DNA of 64,000 nucleotides from Nesterenkonia lacusekhoensis (GCF_017876395.1 NZ_JAGINX010000001.1:2542001-2606000); one strand, 5' to 3'. Shown: positions 26,176 to 36,744, counted from the stretch's first letter. Notes: generated from the letters alone by a model not told the origin. Made by a program: numbers and translations.

Positions 26176-26497
26176 TCCTCCTGGGATCAGCTCCAGATGC
26201 TGGAGATCGGCAGGGACCAGATCTTGTCGGAGATTTCCCCACGGCTTCTGGGAAGCCGCCGGCCTTAGATTGTCGGGCGTAATCCGCGACAGTTGGTGCG
26301 TGGGGAAGAGTTCCGGTCGGCAGGTCGCCGGTGAAGGCTCGGTCGATGAAGGTGCGGGCCCGTTCTGAGCCCAGCAGTTCTCCTTGGGTGAGGCCGTGGT
26401 CGCCTCCCAAGATCGCCAGTGACAATTCAGCACGTACGGTGATGTCAATTCAGCACAGTATCGAGTGAGGATTCAGCACATTCCGAAGGGTGTGTGA
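26176..26497. other. Gene-poor stretch with a possible transposon remnant
   Basis: No recognised gene fills this 322-bp gap. A minus-strand frame starting TTG at 26425 (LAILGGDHGLTQGELLG and on) matches nothing I recognise and reads on into the 3' end of the FAD oxidoreductase gene. Its right part contains the 23-bp-spaced repeats listed separately. The most likely content is the worn end of an IS21-like element. Confidence 0.4.
26425..26479. repeat. Three ATTCAGCAC direct repeats, 23-bp spacing
   Basis: ATTCAGCAC starts at 26425, 26448 and 26471, exactly 23 bp apart. The first two copies extend to CAATTCAGCAC. IS21-family elements carry multiple repeats of this kind inside their ends, where the transposase binds, so this probably marks an IS21-type end. 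No istA or istB is seen in the window. Confidence 0.6.
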
Positions 26498-27274
26498 TCA
26501 GAAGCCGCCGACGGCGAGCAGTCCGGCCACGGCCACCATGGTCACGCCCACGGAGAGATCGATGATCGTCCAGGTCCGTGCGCTGGTGAGGAACCGGGAG
26601 AGTCCGGCCGCGCCCAGGCCCAGCACCGCGAACCATGTGGCGGAGGCCAGCACTGCGCCGGCACCGAACAGCCAGCGTTCGTCGCCGAAGGTGTTGGCCA
26701 TCGTGCCCAGCACCACCATCGTGTCCACCCAGGCGTGCGGGTTCAGCACGGAGACGCTCAGTCCGGTGGCTGCGACGGAGGTGACGGAGGAGACCTTGGT
26801 GACGCGTACGGCCTCCAGCGTGCCGGTGGCCGACCGGGAGTCGGCGTGGGCCCCAGTGGCAGAGTCGGCGTCGGGCGCCTGCCGCGAGTCCGTCTCCCCA
26901 GAGTCCATCTCCACGTGCACTGTCCGCAGCGGCTGCGTGGTGGGGGCGCCGGCCTGCTCAGCGGCACTCTGGCCGGTCAGGTTCAGGTCCTGGCGCGGAC
27001 GGAAGGCGCTGCGGAAGGAGCCTGCGGCGAACCACAGCAGGTAGGCCACGCCGAGCCACCGGATCACGTCGAGCAGCCAGGGAGCGTGGTCCAGCACGAC
27101 GCCGACGCCGGCCACACCCAGCCCGATCAGCAGCAGATCGCCCACCAGGCAGCAGCCGATGGCGAGCATCACGCGGTCGCGGCGCAGGCCCTGGCGCAGG
27201 AGCCAGACACTCTGCGGGCCGATGGCGACGATCAGGGCCAGGCAGGTCAGGAGTCCGGTGAGCAGAACGGTCAT
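26498..27274 (-). CDS. lysE: LysE/ArgO-family amino-acid exporter
   Basis: About 258 residues from ATG 27274. The N-terminus LLTGLLTCLALIVAIGPQSVWLLRQGLRR is the classical LysE start with the GPQ motif; LNPHAWVDTMVVLGTMA in TM4 is the other family signature. A long hydrophilic insertion of about 60 residues (QDLNLTGQ to TLEAVRVTK, Asp/Ser/Thr-rich) separates TM3 from TM4, making the protein longer than typical LysE (about 200-235). It is divergent from an ArgP/LysG-type gene, the arrangement known in Corynebacterium, where LysG with Lys or Arg switches on lysE. Expected role: export of surplus lysine/arginine. Confidence 0.9.
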   Translation of the reverse strand: MTVLLTGLLTCLALIVAIGPQSVWLLRQGLRRDRVMLAIGCCLVGDLLLIGLGVAGVGVVLDHAPWLLDVIRWLGVAYLLWFAAGSFRSAFRPRQDLNLTGQSAAEQAGAPTTQPLRTVHVEMDSGETDSRQAPDADSATGAHADSRSATGTLEAVRVTKVSSVTSVAATGLSVSVLNPHAWVDTMVVLGTMANTFGDERWLFGAGAVLASATWFAVLGLGAAGLSRFLTSARTWTIIDLSVGVTMVAVAGLLAVGGF

Positions 27275-27320
27275 GGCCTCCATTCTTCGGTGAGGCCGCG
27301 ATGAAATCCATCGCATGATC

Positions 27321-27345
27321 CTTCAACATCTGAAGTCTTGCTTCA
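27321..27345. promoter_or_regulatory. Candidate ArgP/LysG operator
   Basis: CTTCA, TGAAG and CTTCA follow one another with 5-nt gaps, so the half sites recur every 10 bp, on one face of the helix. They form two overlapping perfect inverted repeats. The site lies in the divergent lysE/argP promoter region, as expected for a LysR-type activator. Confidence 0.6.
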
Positions 27346-27451
27346 GCAGGGCTAGAATGTGGCAGAGGTGCCGGAGGGCGTCAGGAACGGTGCGGCCTCG
27401 GGAGAGGGTGCGGCGTCGGGACGTTGTTCAGCGTGACCAGGGAGGTTCGAC

Positions 27452-28345
27452 ATGAACACAGATCATCTGCGGGCCTTCGTCACGGCAGTGGACGAGGGCA
27501 CCTTCGAGGCCGCCGCGGCGCTGCTGCGCATCTCAGGCTCGGCTTTCTCCCAGCGCATCAAGGCCCTGGAGAAGGAGGTCGGCCAGGTGCTGGTGACCCG
27601 CACGGTCCCGGTGCACACCACCCCGGCCGGCGAGGACCTGCTGCGTACGGCCCGGCAGATGGTGCTGCTGGAGGACGAGGCTCGCCGCAGTCTGGGATTC
27701 CGCGGCTCCTCGAAGAACTACATGCCTACCACCACGCTCTCGGTGGCGGTCAACGCCGACTCCCTCTACTCCTGGTTCATCCGCGTGCTGCAGGAGGCGG
27801 CCACCTGGGACGACGTCGAGCTGCACCTGTATCCGGAGGACCAGGAGCACACCCACGAGCTGCTGCGGAACGGAACTGTGGTGGCCGCCGTCGCCGAGCA
27901 TCCGACGCCGGTCTCCGGCTGTCGCTCCCTGCCGCTGGGGACCATGCGCTACTGGCCGGTGGCCAGCGTGGAGCTGCTGGACCGGCATCGCGATGAAGCC
28001 GGCGCCCTGAACTGGCAGGCGGTCCCGGTGGTGGACTACTCGATCCGCGACTCGCTCCAGCGCACCGCCCTGCACCGGGTGGGCGTGGACAGCCCTCGGG
28101 TCACCCACCTGATCCCTTCGGTGGAGGCCTATAACGCCGCCGTCGGGTACGGGCTGGGCTGGGGCATGATCCCCGAGGGGATGATGCCCGCCGGAGTCAT
28201 GGAGGGGACTCATGCGGATCTGCAGGTCATCGAGGAGATCGGCCCGGAGGAGTCAGCGCTGCACTGGCAGCACTGGACCACCACGACCCCGGCCCTTGAC
28301 CGACTCACGGCAGCGGTGGGGCGCGCCGCGGCTCGTATGCGTTGA
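27452..28345 (+). CDS. ArgP/LysG LysR-type regulator
   Basis: This 297-residue LysR-type activator has the N-terminal helix-turn-helix LRAFVTAVDEGTFEAAAALLRISGSAFSQRIKALE, whose SGSAFSQRIK segment is typical for ArgP/LysG. An effector domain follows with SVAVNADSLYSWF and VEAYNAAVGYGLGWGMIPE, the ArgP co-inducer pocket region. GGGAGG lies 7 nt before ATG 27452. It should sense Lys/Arg and activate the divergent lysE gene. Confidence 0.88.
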   Translation: MNTDHLRAFVTAVDEGTFEAAAALLRISGSAFSQRIKALEKEVGQVLVTRTVPVHTTPAGEDLLRTARQMVLLEDEARRSLGFRGSSKNYMPTTTLSVAVNADSLYSWFIRVLQEAATWDDVELHLYPEDQEHTHELLRNGTVVAAVAEHPTPVSGCRSLPLGTMRYWPVASVELLDRHRDEAGALNWQAVPVVDYSIRDSLQRTALHRVGVDSPRVTHLIPSVEAYNAAVGYGLGWGMIPEGMMPAGVMEGTHADLQVIEEIGPEESALHWQHWTTTTPALDRLTAAVGRAAARMR

Positions 28346-28409
28346 GGGATCGATTCCACCCCTCGCGCTGGCCCACCCCTCGCGCTCACTCCTTACCCCC
28401 ACTCCTCAG

Positions 28410-28478
28410 TTGATTGGGCGAAGATGGGCCGTCTCAGCGTCGAAAAGCCGCTCAGAGACACCTTCTTCGCCCAAACAA
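28410..28478. repeat. 69-nt palindromic element, family B copy 2
   Basis: The length and outer arms match copy 1 at 7754-7822 (TTGATTGGGCGAAGA and TTCTTCGCCCAAACAA). The inner stem differs. It lies between the convergent ArgP-type and LLM genes. Confidence 0.8.
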
Positions 28479-28548
28479 ATGGTCGGGTGGGGGTCGGGTC
28501 GGGCGATGGGCCGGGCGACGGGTTGGTGTGACCGCCAGGCAACCGGTC

Positions 28549-29649
28549 TCAGGACTCGGAGAGCATGTCCAGCACCAGGGGCTTGACCCGGGTGCCGTAG
28601 AGCTCGATGGCCTCCATCATGTGCTCATGCGCGAGCGAGCCGTTGCCGTACTTCAGGCCGAACCGGGAGATCCCCAGGGACTTCTGCGTCTCCACGATCT
28701 TCTTGGCCACCGTCTCCGGGGATCCCACGAACAGCGCGCCCTGAGCGATCTCCTGCTGGAACTGTTCCCGGCTGGGGTAGCTGTTGCCCCAGCCGCGCTC
28801 CTTGCCGATCTGGTGCATCGACTCGGCCCAGGAGGGGTAGAAGAGCTCCTCGGCGCGCTCGTCGGTCTCAGCCACGAATCCGTGGGAGTGGGAGGCCACG
28901 CGGCGCTCGCCCTCGACGCCGAACTCGGCCAGTGCCCGGTGGTACAGCTCCACCAGCGGGGCGAACCGCTGCGGGGCGCCGCCGATGATCGCCAGCTCCA
29001 GGCCCAGCCCGTGCCGGGCCGCACGGATCACTGAATTGGGGGTCCCGCCCACGGCCACCCAGGTGGGCAGGCCGGCGTCGTGGTCTGTGGTGGGGTAGAT
29101 CCGCTGGTTCTTCAGCCCGGCGCGGGTGCTGCCGGACCAGGTCACCGGGCTCTCGGCGCGCAGCTTGGTGAACAGGTCCACCTTCTCCTCGAAGAGGGTC
29201 TCGTAGTCGGAGAGGTCGTAGCCGAACAGCGGGTAGGACTCGATGAAGGAACCGCGGCCCAGCGAGACCTCGGCGCGGCCGCCGGTCAGCCCATCGATGG
29301 TGGCGAACCGCTGGTAGACCCGCACCGGGTCGTCAGAGGAGAGCACGGTCACCGCAGAGATCAGCTTGATCCGCTCAGTGGCGGCCCCCACGGCGGAGAG
29401 CACGACGTCGGGTGCTGAGATCGCATAGTCGGGCCGGTGGTGCTCGCCGATGCCGATCACATCGAGGCCGGAGGCATCGGCCAGTGTGGCCTCGGCCAGG
29501 ACGTTGCGGAGCACCTCCGGCTGGGAGAGCTGGCGCTCGCCGTCGGGTGTGCTGGTGACGTCGCCGAAGGTGTGGAGGCCGAACTCGAACTGCTCGGCGT
29601 GGCGCTCGGTGCTGATGGAAGCGGGGTGCGAGGTCGTCATGGTGGTCAT
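28549..29649 (-). CDS. LLM-class flavin-dependent oxidoreductase
   Basis: This 366-residue TIM-barrel, luciferase-like flavoenzyme has FGLHTFGDV near the start, IGIGEHHRPDYAISAPDVVLSAVGAATERIKLISAVTVL (the FMN-barrel core) and VGSPETVAKKIVE near the C-terminus. Members oxidise or reduce varied substrates with FMNH2 or F420; nothing here fixes the substrate. The start at ATG 29649 (MTTMTT) has an alternative Met three codons later. The 142-nt region upstream, divergent to the next gene, should contain its promoter. Confidence 0.85.
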   Translation of the reverse strand: MTTMTTSHPASISTERHAEQFEFGLHTFGDVTSTPDGERQLSQPEVLRNVLAEATLADASGLDVIGIGEHHRPDYAISAPDVVLSAVGAATERIKLISAVTVLSSDDPVRVYQRFATIDGLTGGRAEVSLGRGSFIESYPLFGYDLSDYETLFEEKVDLFTKLRAESPVTWSGSTRAGLKNQRIYPTTDHDAGLPTWVAVGGTPNSVIRAARHGLGLELAIIGGAPQRFAPLVELYHRALAEFGVEGERRVASHSHGFVAETDERAEELFYPSWAESMHQIGKERGWGNSYPSREQFQQEIAQGALFVGSPETVAKKIVETQKSLGISRFGLKYGNGSLAHEHMMEAIELYGTRVKPLVLDMLSES

Positions 29650-29791
29650 AACCTCGCACCGCTCCGCATCATTCCTTCAAATCTGAAACAAGCTGGTGGG
29701 GGTGTCCTCGGAATCTGCGGAGATTTTTAGCTGATCCCCAGCCCCGTGTCTATTCTGGGGTAGAGGGTTGAAGACGTGATGGAGGAGTGGC

Positions 29792-31051
29792 ATGGGTGAC
29801 GAGCGGGATCATTGGAGTCGACAGGATCCGAATCAGGACGGTCCCTCGGGGCAGGAAGGCCAGCCCAGTCGATCCCCCCGCGAGGAGAGCAACGCCAACC
29901 AGGGGCAGCAGGAGGTCGAGGACAGCAGCGATTCCGGCCGACGCACGGGCGAGCCGGACAGGCGCAGCGACGACGCCGAAGAGTTCACCATCGTCCTCTA
30001 CTCGGACCCCGGGCGGACATCCTTGTGGGTGCGCCGACTCCTGGAGGATCAGGGCGAAGGCTGGAGCCGGGGCGCGGAGCTTGTGCATAAGCAGGTGCTC
30101 ATCCCGCTGCGCGAGGACTCCACTGTGGACCTCGAGGCTGTGCAGGGTTGGGCACGCGATGACGACGCCGACATCTCCGTGGTCATCACCGAGGTTCCGC
30201 GGATGGCCGGCCGCCGCGTCAAACGCACCGAGCTGCACTTCCGCGACGGACTGGCCGTGATCTCCCTGCCTACGCTGGGACCCATCCGGCTGCGCCACTG
30301 CCTGCGCCGCGAGCTGCGCCGCGCGGTGGACGCGCTGGTCTACGACTCCGCCCAGGAAGCCCGCGAGAAGCGCGCCACGGACCGGGTCTTCGAGCAGCGG
30401 GACCGCGGGCAGAGCGGCACCGCGGGGCAGGAGGGCAGCGGGGATGATCCGGAGACCGTCTACTCCACGACGAATCCGCTGTTCCCCGGCCGCCTCTGGC
30501 TGACCCTGGGCATGGTGGCCTCCAACGAGCCCTTCATGTCGATGCCCAAGCTCTCCGGGATGTTCTCCGCGGCGGCGGCCACCGGTGCCTTCGGCGTCTT
30601 CTTCAGCACTATCTGGGAGATGGCCACCTTCCTGCCCGGGTGGCGCCTGGTGGTGGTCTCCCTCATCGCCATAGCACTGGTGGTGGTCTGGCTGATTCTT
30701 GCCAACCGCCTGTGGGACCGCTCCAGCGGGGTCGGCGGCAAGAAGGAGGCGTTCATGTACAACGCGTCCACCATCACCAGCCTGCTGGTGAGTGTCTCCG
30801 CGCTCTACCTGCTGCTGTTCCTGGGCATCCTGGGCATGGCGCTGCTGCTGATCGATCCCGAATTCATGACTCAGGAGATCGGAGAGGACGCGGCCTTCCT
30901 CAACTACATAGACATCGCATGGCTCTCGGCCTCGATGGGGGTTGTGGCCGGCGCCATCGGGTCCAATTTCGACGACGACGCCGACCTGAAGAACCTGACC
31001 CAGGGCTCCCGTGAGGCCCAGCGCTACCCGCGCGACGAGGCGCAGCGCTGA
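29792..31051 (+). CDS. Membrane protein with disordered N-terminus, unknown function
   Basis: The 419-residue protein starts at ATG 29792 after GGAGGAG. Residues 1-60 are Gln/Glu/Asp/Ser-rich and probably disordered. A soluble domain (about 62-205) begins EFTIVLYSDPGRTSLWVRRLLE and ends in basic helices. Four or five membrane helices follow (for example LVVVSLIAIALVVVWLILA and LYLLLFLGILGMALLLI), then a short charged tail. The family is not recognised. The soluble part has some look of a cyclic, effector-sensing or vWA-like fold, but no motif decides it. Confidence 0.6.
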   Translation: MGDERDHWSRQDPNQDGPSGQEGQPSRSPREESNANQGQQEVEDSSDSGRRTGEPDRRSDDAEEFTIVLYSDPGRTSLWVRRLLEDQGEGWSRGAELVHKQVLIPLREDSTVDLEAVQGWARDDDADISVVITEVPRMAGRRVKRTELHFRDGLAVISLPTLGPIRLRHCLRRELRRAVDALVYDSAQEAREKRATDRVFEQRDRGQSGTAGQEGSGDDPETVYSTTNPLFPGRLWLTLGMVASNEPFMSMPKLSGMFSAAAATGAFGVFFSTIWEMATFLPGWRLVVVSLIAIALVVVWLILANRLWDRSSGVGGKKEAFMYNASTITSLLVSVSALYLLLFLGILGMALLLIDPEFMTQEIGEDAAFLNYIDIAWLSASMGVVAGAIGSNFDDDADLKNLTQGSREAQRYPRDEAQR

Positions 31052-31120
31052 GCTCAGCTGTGCCGCAGAGCAGTGATGTCGCGCTGGCCGCGCCTGCCGC
31101 GCTGGCGGCGTCGGTGGTGA

Positions 31121-31696
31121 CTATTGGGCTGCCAGGTTGATGATCGCGATGCCGAGGAAGGCGCCGATGACGGCCCATACCACGATGGAGACGAACATCC
31201 AGAGCAGCACCGCATTGCGGTTGGCACCGAAGGAGACCATCAGGGGAGCGGTGAACTGGCTGGGCAGCGCCAGCGGTCCCAGCAGGGCCACACCCGGAAC
31301 GCCGAAGCGGTCGAAGGTGCGCTTGGCCTTCTCCCTGCGCTTCTGCTGACGCGGGGTCCTCGGCTTGGGCTCCTGCCGTGCGGTCACTGCGCTGCGGGTC
31401 CCGTGGGCGGCGAAGACCAGTACGGCCACGCAGAGGAAGTTGCCGATGGCCCCCAGCAGCACGGCCAGGAAGAAGGGCATCTCGATCAGTACGCCCACCA
31501 GTCCGGCACCGTAGGCCTCCAGGAGCGGGATCGCGCCGATGGCGATCACGCCCAGCCACTGCACGGCTGCGCCCAGCGCATCAGCCCAGTCGCGCATGGA
31601 GCCGATCCAGGTGTCACCCAGGAGGTCCTCCTGGGTGGGGCCGGTGGAGGCGAGCACGGTCAGCGAGTCGGTCAGTGCAGGCAGTGATTCGATCAT
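31121..31696 (-). CDS. Putative small multidrug export protein (PF06695 type)
   Basis: About 191 residues from ATG 31696. The hydrophobic core (AIPLLEAYGAGLVGVLIEMPFFLAVLLGAIGNFLCVAVLVF), a basic cytoplasmic loop (RTPRQQKRREKAKRTFDRFG) and PGVALLGPLALPSQFTAPLMVSFG are the pattern of the small multi-drug export family. Their transport activity is weakly documented. It is divergent from the TetR/MFS operon, but the 217-nt gap has operators only at the TetR side. The frame extends upstream to 31957 without a convincing start. Confidence 0.7.
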   Translation of the reverse strand: MIESLPALTDSLTVLASTGPTQEDLLGDTWIGSMRDWADALGAAVQWLGVIAIGAIPLLEAYGAGLVGVLIEMPFFLAVLLGAIGNFLCVAVLVFAAHGTRSAVTARQEPKPRTPRQQKRREKAKRTFDRFGVPGVALLGPLALPSQFTAPLMVSFGANRNAVLLWMFVSIVVWAVIGAFLGIAIINLAAQ

Positions 31697-31872
31697 GTCC
31701 TCATTCTTTCGGAGGAGGGGCGCGGCGTCCTCCCCCTGACGGGGGATTCTCGGGATGATCTCGGGCGTCGACGCTCCGGCCGGCCAGCGAGCTCCCGCCC
31801 GCGACGCCCCGGTTGCCACACCCGGCCCGCGGCCCCGTCTGAGGTGCCGCATGTGGCCGAGATCCCAAAAAA

Positions 31873-31913
31873 TGCACTTGTGCAGAATCGGCGCGAGTGC
31901 ATAAAATGCACGA

Positions 31914-31918
<5 letters not shown>
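31873..31918 (+). promoter_or_regulatory. TetR operators overlapping a leaderless promoter
   Basis: Perfect dyads TGCAC-TT-GTGCA (31873-31884) and TGCAC-GA-GTGCA (31907-31918) have centres 34 bp apart. An overlapping dyad GTGCAT-AAA-ATGCAC spans 31897-31911. A promoter TTGTGC / 17 bp / TAAAAT (31879-31884 and 31902-31907) lies inside them. The expected transcription start falls at GTG 31914, the start codon itself. Confidence 0.7.
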
Positions 31919-34123
<2,205 letters not shown>

Positions 34124-34193
34124 CGCTGCGGCTCCAGCGGGACGCCCCGGCAGTCCACCCGCCCTCTTCTCCCGTACATCTGGGCTGAGTACT

Positions 34194-34336
34194 ATATAAG
34201 CCACATGAATCGACGGCCCAGGAGGTGCCTCCACATCAGTGGACTCTGATCAACGCATGCCCCATCGGTATGCACTCTGCTGTGTGAATGTTCTGACCGG
34301 AACCCACGAGGTTCTCCCACCCTGGGAGCGGCATCG
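34194..34336 (+). promoter_or_regulatory. Structured 5' leader of the CNNM operon (candidate riboswitch)
   Basis: A TATATA box at 34194-34199 predicts a transcription start near 34206 and a leader of about 130 nt. Five hairpins stand in series: GGAGG-TG-CCTCC (34221-34232), ATCAG-N6-CTGAT (34235-34250), GCATGCC-N5-GGTATGC (34255-34273), GAACC-N5-GGTTC (34300-34314) and CTCCC-N5-GGGAG (34314-34328). The last right arm, GGGAG, is the ribosome-binding site of the next gene (8 nt before ATG 34337), so the fifth hairpin would hide it. Hairpins 4 and 5 share base 34314 and compete at their base. No known riboswitch consensus is recognised. Confidence 0.55.
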
Positions 34337-35707
34337 ATGATCGCCGCTGTCCTCACCCTGCTTCTGGGCATCGTGGTGGTGCTTGTGATCATCGCGATCA
34401 ACGGCTACTTCGTGGCCCAGGAGTTCGCGTACATGTCGGTGGACCGGAACCGGCTCCGTGCCCAGGCCGAGGCGGGAGACTCCGCGGCCGCGCGGGCGCT
34501 GAAGGTCACCGAGCGGACCTCCTTCATGCTCTCCGGCGCGCAGCTGGGCATCACCGTCACGGGCCTGTTGGTCGGCTATGTGGCCGAACCGCTGATCGGA
34601 CGGTCATTGGGCACTCTGCTGGGCGTCACCGGCATCCCGGCCGCGGCGAGCATCGCTGTCACCACTGTGGGCGTGCTGGCAGTCTCCACAGTGGTGCAGA
34701 TGATCTTCGGTGAGCTGTTCCCCAAGAACTACGCCATCGCCAATCCCGTCCCGCTCGCCAAGGGACTGGCGGCCTCGACCCGCATCTATCTGACGGTCTT
34801 CGGCTGGCTCATCTCCTTCTTCGACCTCTCAGCCAATGCGCTGCTGCGGCTGCTGCGGATCGAGCCGGTGCACGACGTCGACTCCAGCGCCACCGCCGCT
34901 GACCTGGAGCACATCGTCTCCTCCTCCCGCGAGGCCGGCGAGCTGCCCGAGGAGCTCTACCTGGTCCTCGACCGGGTGCTGGACTTCCCCGACCACGACG
35001 TGGAGCACGCCATGATCCCGCGGTCTCGGGCGGGGACGGTGCAGCCGCGCACCACGGTCGGCGAGGTCCGCGAGCTCATGGCCACTGAGCACACCCGCTA
35101 TCCGGTGATCGATGAGGATGACCAGCCGGTCGGCGTCGTGCATCTGATCGACCTGCTGGGTACACAGCTGAGCGACCAGGAGACGGTCTCGGCGCTGATG
35201 CGTGAGCCGATCATCCTGCCCACGCTGATGCCTCTGCCGGATGCCGTGCGGCGCCTGGCTGAGACCAAGGCGCAGATGGGCTGTGTGATCGATGAGTACG
35301 GCGGCTTCGTCGGGGTGATCACCGTGGAGGACCTCGCCGAGGAGATCCTCGGAGAGATCACCGATGAGCACGACGACGGAAGCGATGAGCAGATCCGTGA
35401 GCTCGGCCCGGGGCGCTGGGAGGCCGAGGCGGACATCCACCTGGACGAGGTGGAGCGACGCCTGGGTCACCAGCTGCCCGACGGCGACTACGAGACCGTA
35501 TCCGGACTGCTGATCGCCCAGGAGGGCGGACTGCTGGAAGAGGGTCGGATCATGCAGGTCGAGCTGCCGCCGGACCCGGCCGACTTCGTGGAGGATCCGG
35601 TGCGGCGGGCCGCGGAGATCCACGTGCTCAGCGTGGAGCGCAACGTTCCCTCGAGGATCGAGATCAGGCTGATCGAGGAGCATTCGGAAGAGGGTGATGC
35701 GGCATGA
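34337..35707 (+). CDS. CNNM/CorC-type transporter with CBS pair (hemolysin family)
   Basis: The 456-residue protein has an N-terminal CNNM/DUF21 membrane domain (about 1-200, INGYFVAQEFAYMSVDRNRLRAQAEAG, then LSGAQLGITVTGLLVGYVAEP). A CBS pair follows (about 220-340, ending VIDEYGGFVGVITVEDLAEEILGEI) and then a CorC_HlyC domain (about 365-440, LGPGRWEAEADIHLDEVERRLG). Bacterial CNNM proteins export Mg2+ or Na+-coupled divalent cations with ATP/Mg sensing by CBS. Translation is probably governed by the upstream leader. The stop overlaps the next CNNM gene by 4 nt. Confidence 0.88.
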   Translation: MIAAVLTLLLGIVVVLVIIAINGYFVAQEFAYMSVDRNRLRAQAEAGDSAAARALKVTERTSFMLSGAQLGITVTGLLVGYVAEPLIGRSLGTLLGVTGIPAAASIAVTTVGVLAVSTVVQMIFGELFPKNYAIANPVPLAKGLAASTRIYLTVFGWLISFFDLSANALLRLLRIEPVHDVDSSATAADLEHIVSSSREAGELPEELYLVLDRVLDFPDHDVEHAMIPRSRAGTVQPRTTVGEVRELMATEHTRYPVIDEDDQPVGVVHLIDLLGTQLSDQETVSALMREPIILPTLMPLPDAVRRLAETKAQMGCVIDEYGGFVGVITVEDLAEEILGEITDEHDDGSDEQIRELGPGRWEAEADIHLDEVERRLGHQLPDGDYETVSGLLIAQEGGLLEEGRIMQVELPPDPADFVEDPVRRAAEIHVLSVERNVPSRIEIRLIEEHSEEGDAA

Positions 35708-36723
35708 GTCCGCTGCTGACAGTCCTGGTGACTGCGGGGATCATCGTCCTCTCCGCGTTCTTCGTGATCATCGAGTTCTCGCTGCTGGCTGCCCGGCGGC
35801 ACCGGCTGGAGGACTCTGCCGAGACCAAGGCCACCTCGCGGGCGGCGCTGCGCAGCCTCAACGAGCTGACGGTCATGCTCGCCGGTGCCCAGCTGGGCAT
35901 CACTGCCTGCACCTTCGCGTTGGGTGCGGTGACCAAGCCTGCGGTCCACTATGCGCTGATGCCGGTTCTGGCGGCCTGGAACCTGCCGACCTGGCTGGCT
36001 GATGCCACAGCCTTCGGCGTCGCACTGGTGGGCGTGACCTTCCTGCACCTGGTGGTCGGGGAGATGGCGCCGAAGTCCTGGGCCATCGCTCATCCCGAGC
36101 TCTCCGCACGGATGGTGGCGCTGCCGGCGCGGGCGTTCATCCGGGCTTTCCGGCCCCTGCTGATGTGGATCAACGGGATGGCCAACCGGCTCGTGGCCGC
36201 CACCGGTGTGGAGCCGGTGGACCGTGCCGCGGCCGCCGGGTACGACGCTGAGACCATCGGCGGGCTCGTGGAGCATTCCACGCAGGTCGGTGTCCTGGAT
36301 GAGGCCTCCGGCAGTCAGATCTCCAGCATCATCGGTCTGGAGAAGCTCACCGTGGATGACGTGCTGGCCACCCGCAGTTCGCGCCCCACTGAGGTCCCGG
36401 CAGGCTCCACAGTGGCGCAGGTGCAGCGGGCGGCACAGACCAGCGGGCACCTGCGGATCCTGATGGCTGCGCCCGACGGCGGGATCCCTGCGGTGATCCA
36501 CATCCGCGACACCCTCCGAGCGCCGGCGGAGAGTCCGGCGGCGGAGATGGCGCGCACGCCGCTGGTGGTGGACTCCGGAGAATCGGTCTACGACACCTTC
36601 CAGACGATGCGTGAGAACGGCGAGCAGCTCGCCGTGGTCCAGAGCGAAGGGCGCGCATTGGGCGTGATCACCTGGTCCGATGTGCTCAATCAGGTCTGGC
36701 CCACCGTGGAGCGCCAGCTCTGA
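35704..36723 (+). CDS. Second CNNM-type transporter, shorter, lacking a CorC_HlyC domain
   Basis: The 339-residue protein has a DUF21 membrane domain (IIEFSLLAARRHRLEDSAET, LAGAQLGITACTFALGAVTKP, VVGEMAPKSWAIAHPE) and a degenerate CBS region. It ends soon after LGVITWSDVLNQVWP, without the CorC_HlyC domain that its partner has. The 4-nt ATGA overlap with the first gene suggests equal production, and a mixed dimer with it is plausible since CNNM domains dimerise. Paired long and short CNNM genes are common in actinobacteria. Confidence 0.85.
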   Translation: MSPLLTVLVTAGIIVLSAFFVIIEFSLLAARRHRLEDSAETKATSRAALRSLNELTVMLAGAQLGITACTFALGAVTKPAVHYALMPVLAAWNLPTWLADATAFGVALVGVTFLHLVVGEMAPKSWAIAHPELSARMVALPARAFIRAFRPLLMWINGMANRLVAATGVEPVDRAAAAGYDAETIGGLVEHSTQVGVLDEASGSQISSIIGLEKLTVDDVLATRSSRPTEVPAGSTVAQVQRAAQTSGHLRILMAAPDGGIPAVIHIRDTLRAPAESPAAEMARTPLVVDSGESVYDTFQTMRENGEQLAVVQSEGRALGVITWSDVLNQVWPTVERQL

Positions 36724-36744
36724 GGTGAGCAGTCTTGTCTCCCG

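Noticed and set aside
26159-26425. Small minus-strand frame as a real gene
   Set aside because: It begins with TTG inside the repeats, matches no family and overlaps the 3' end of the FAD oxidoreductase gene; noted only as a possible remnant.
26425-26479. ATTCAGCAC repeats as a CRISPR array
   Set aside because: Repeats are 9 bp with 14-bp gaps, only three copies, and there are no cas genes.
29673-29686. CTTCA-AATC-TGAAA near the LLM gene as a second ArgP site
   Set aside because: The gap is 4 nt rather than 5 and there is no third half site; too weak to call.
34206-34336. The CNNM leader as a standard M-box magnesium riboswitch
   Set aside because: The conserved M-box core (GTTAGGTGAGGCTCCT-type) is not present; only a loose AGGNGGTGCCTCC resemblance is seen.
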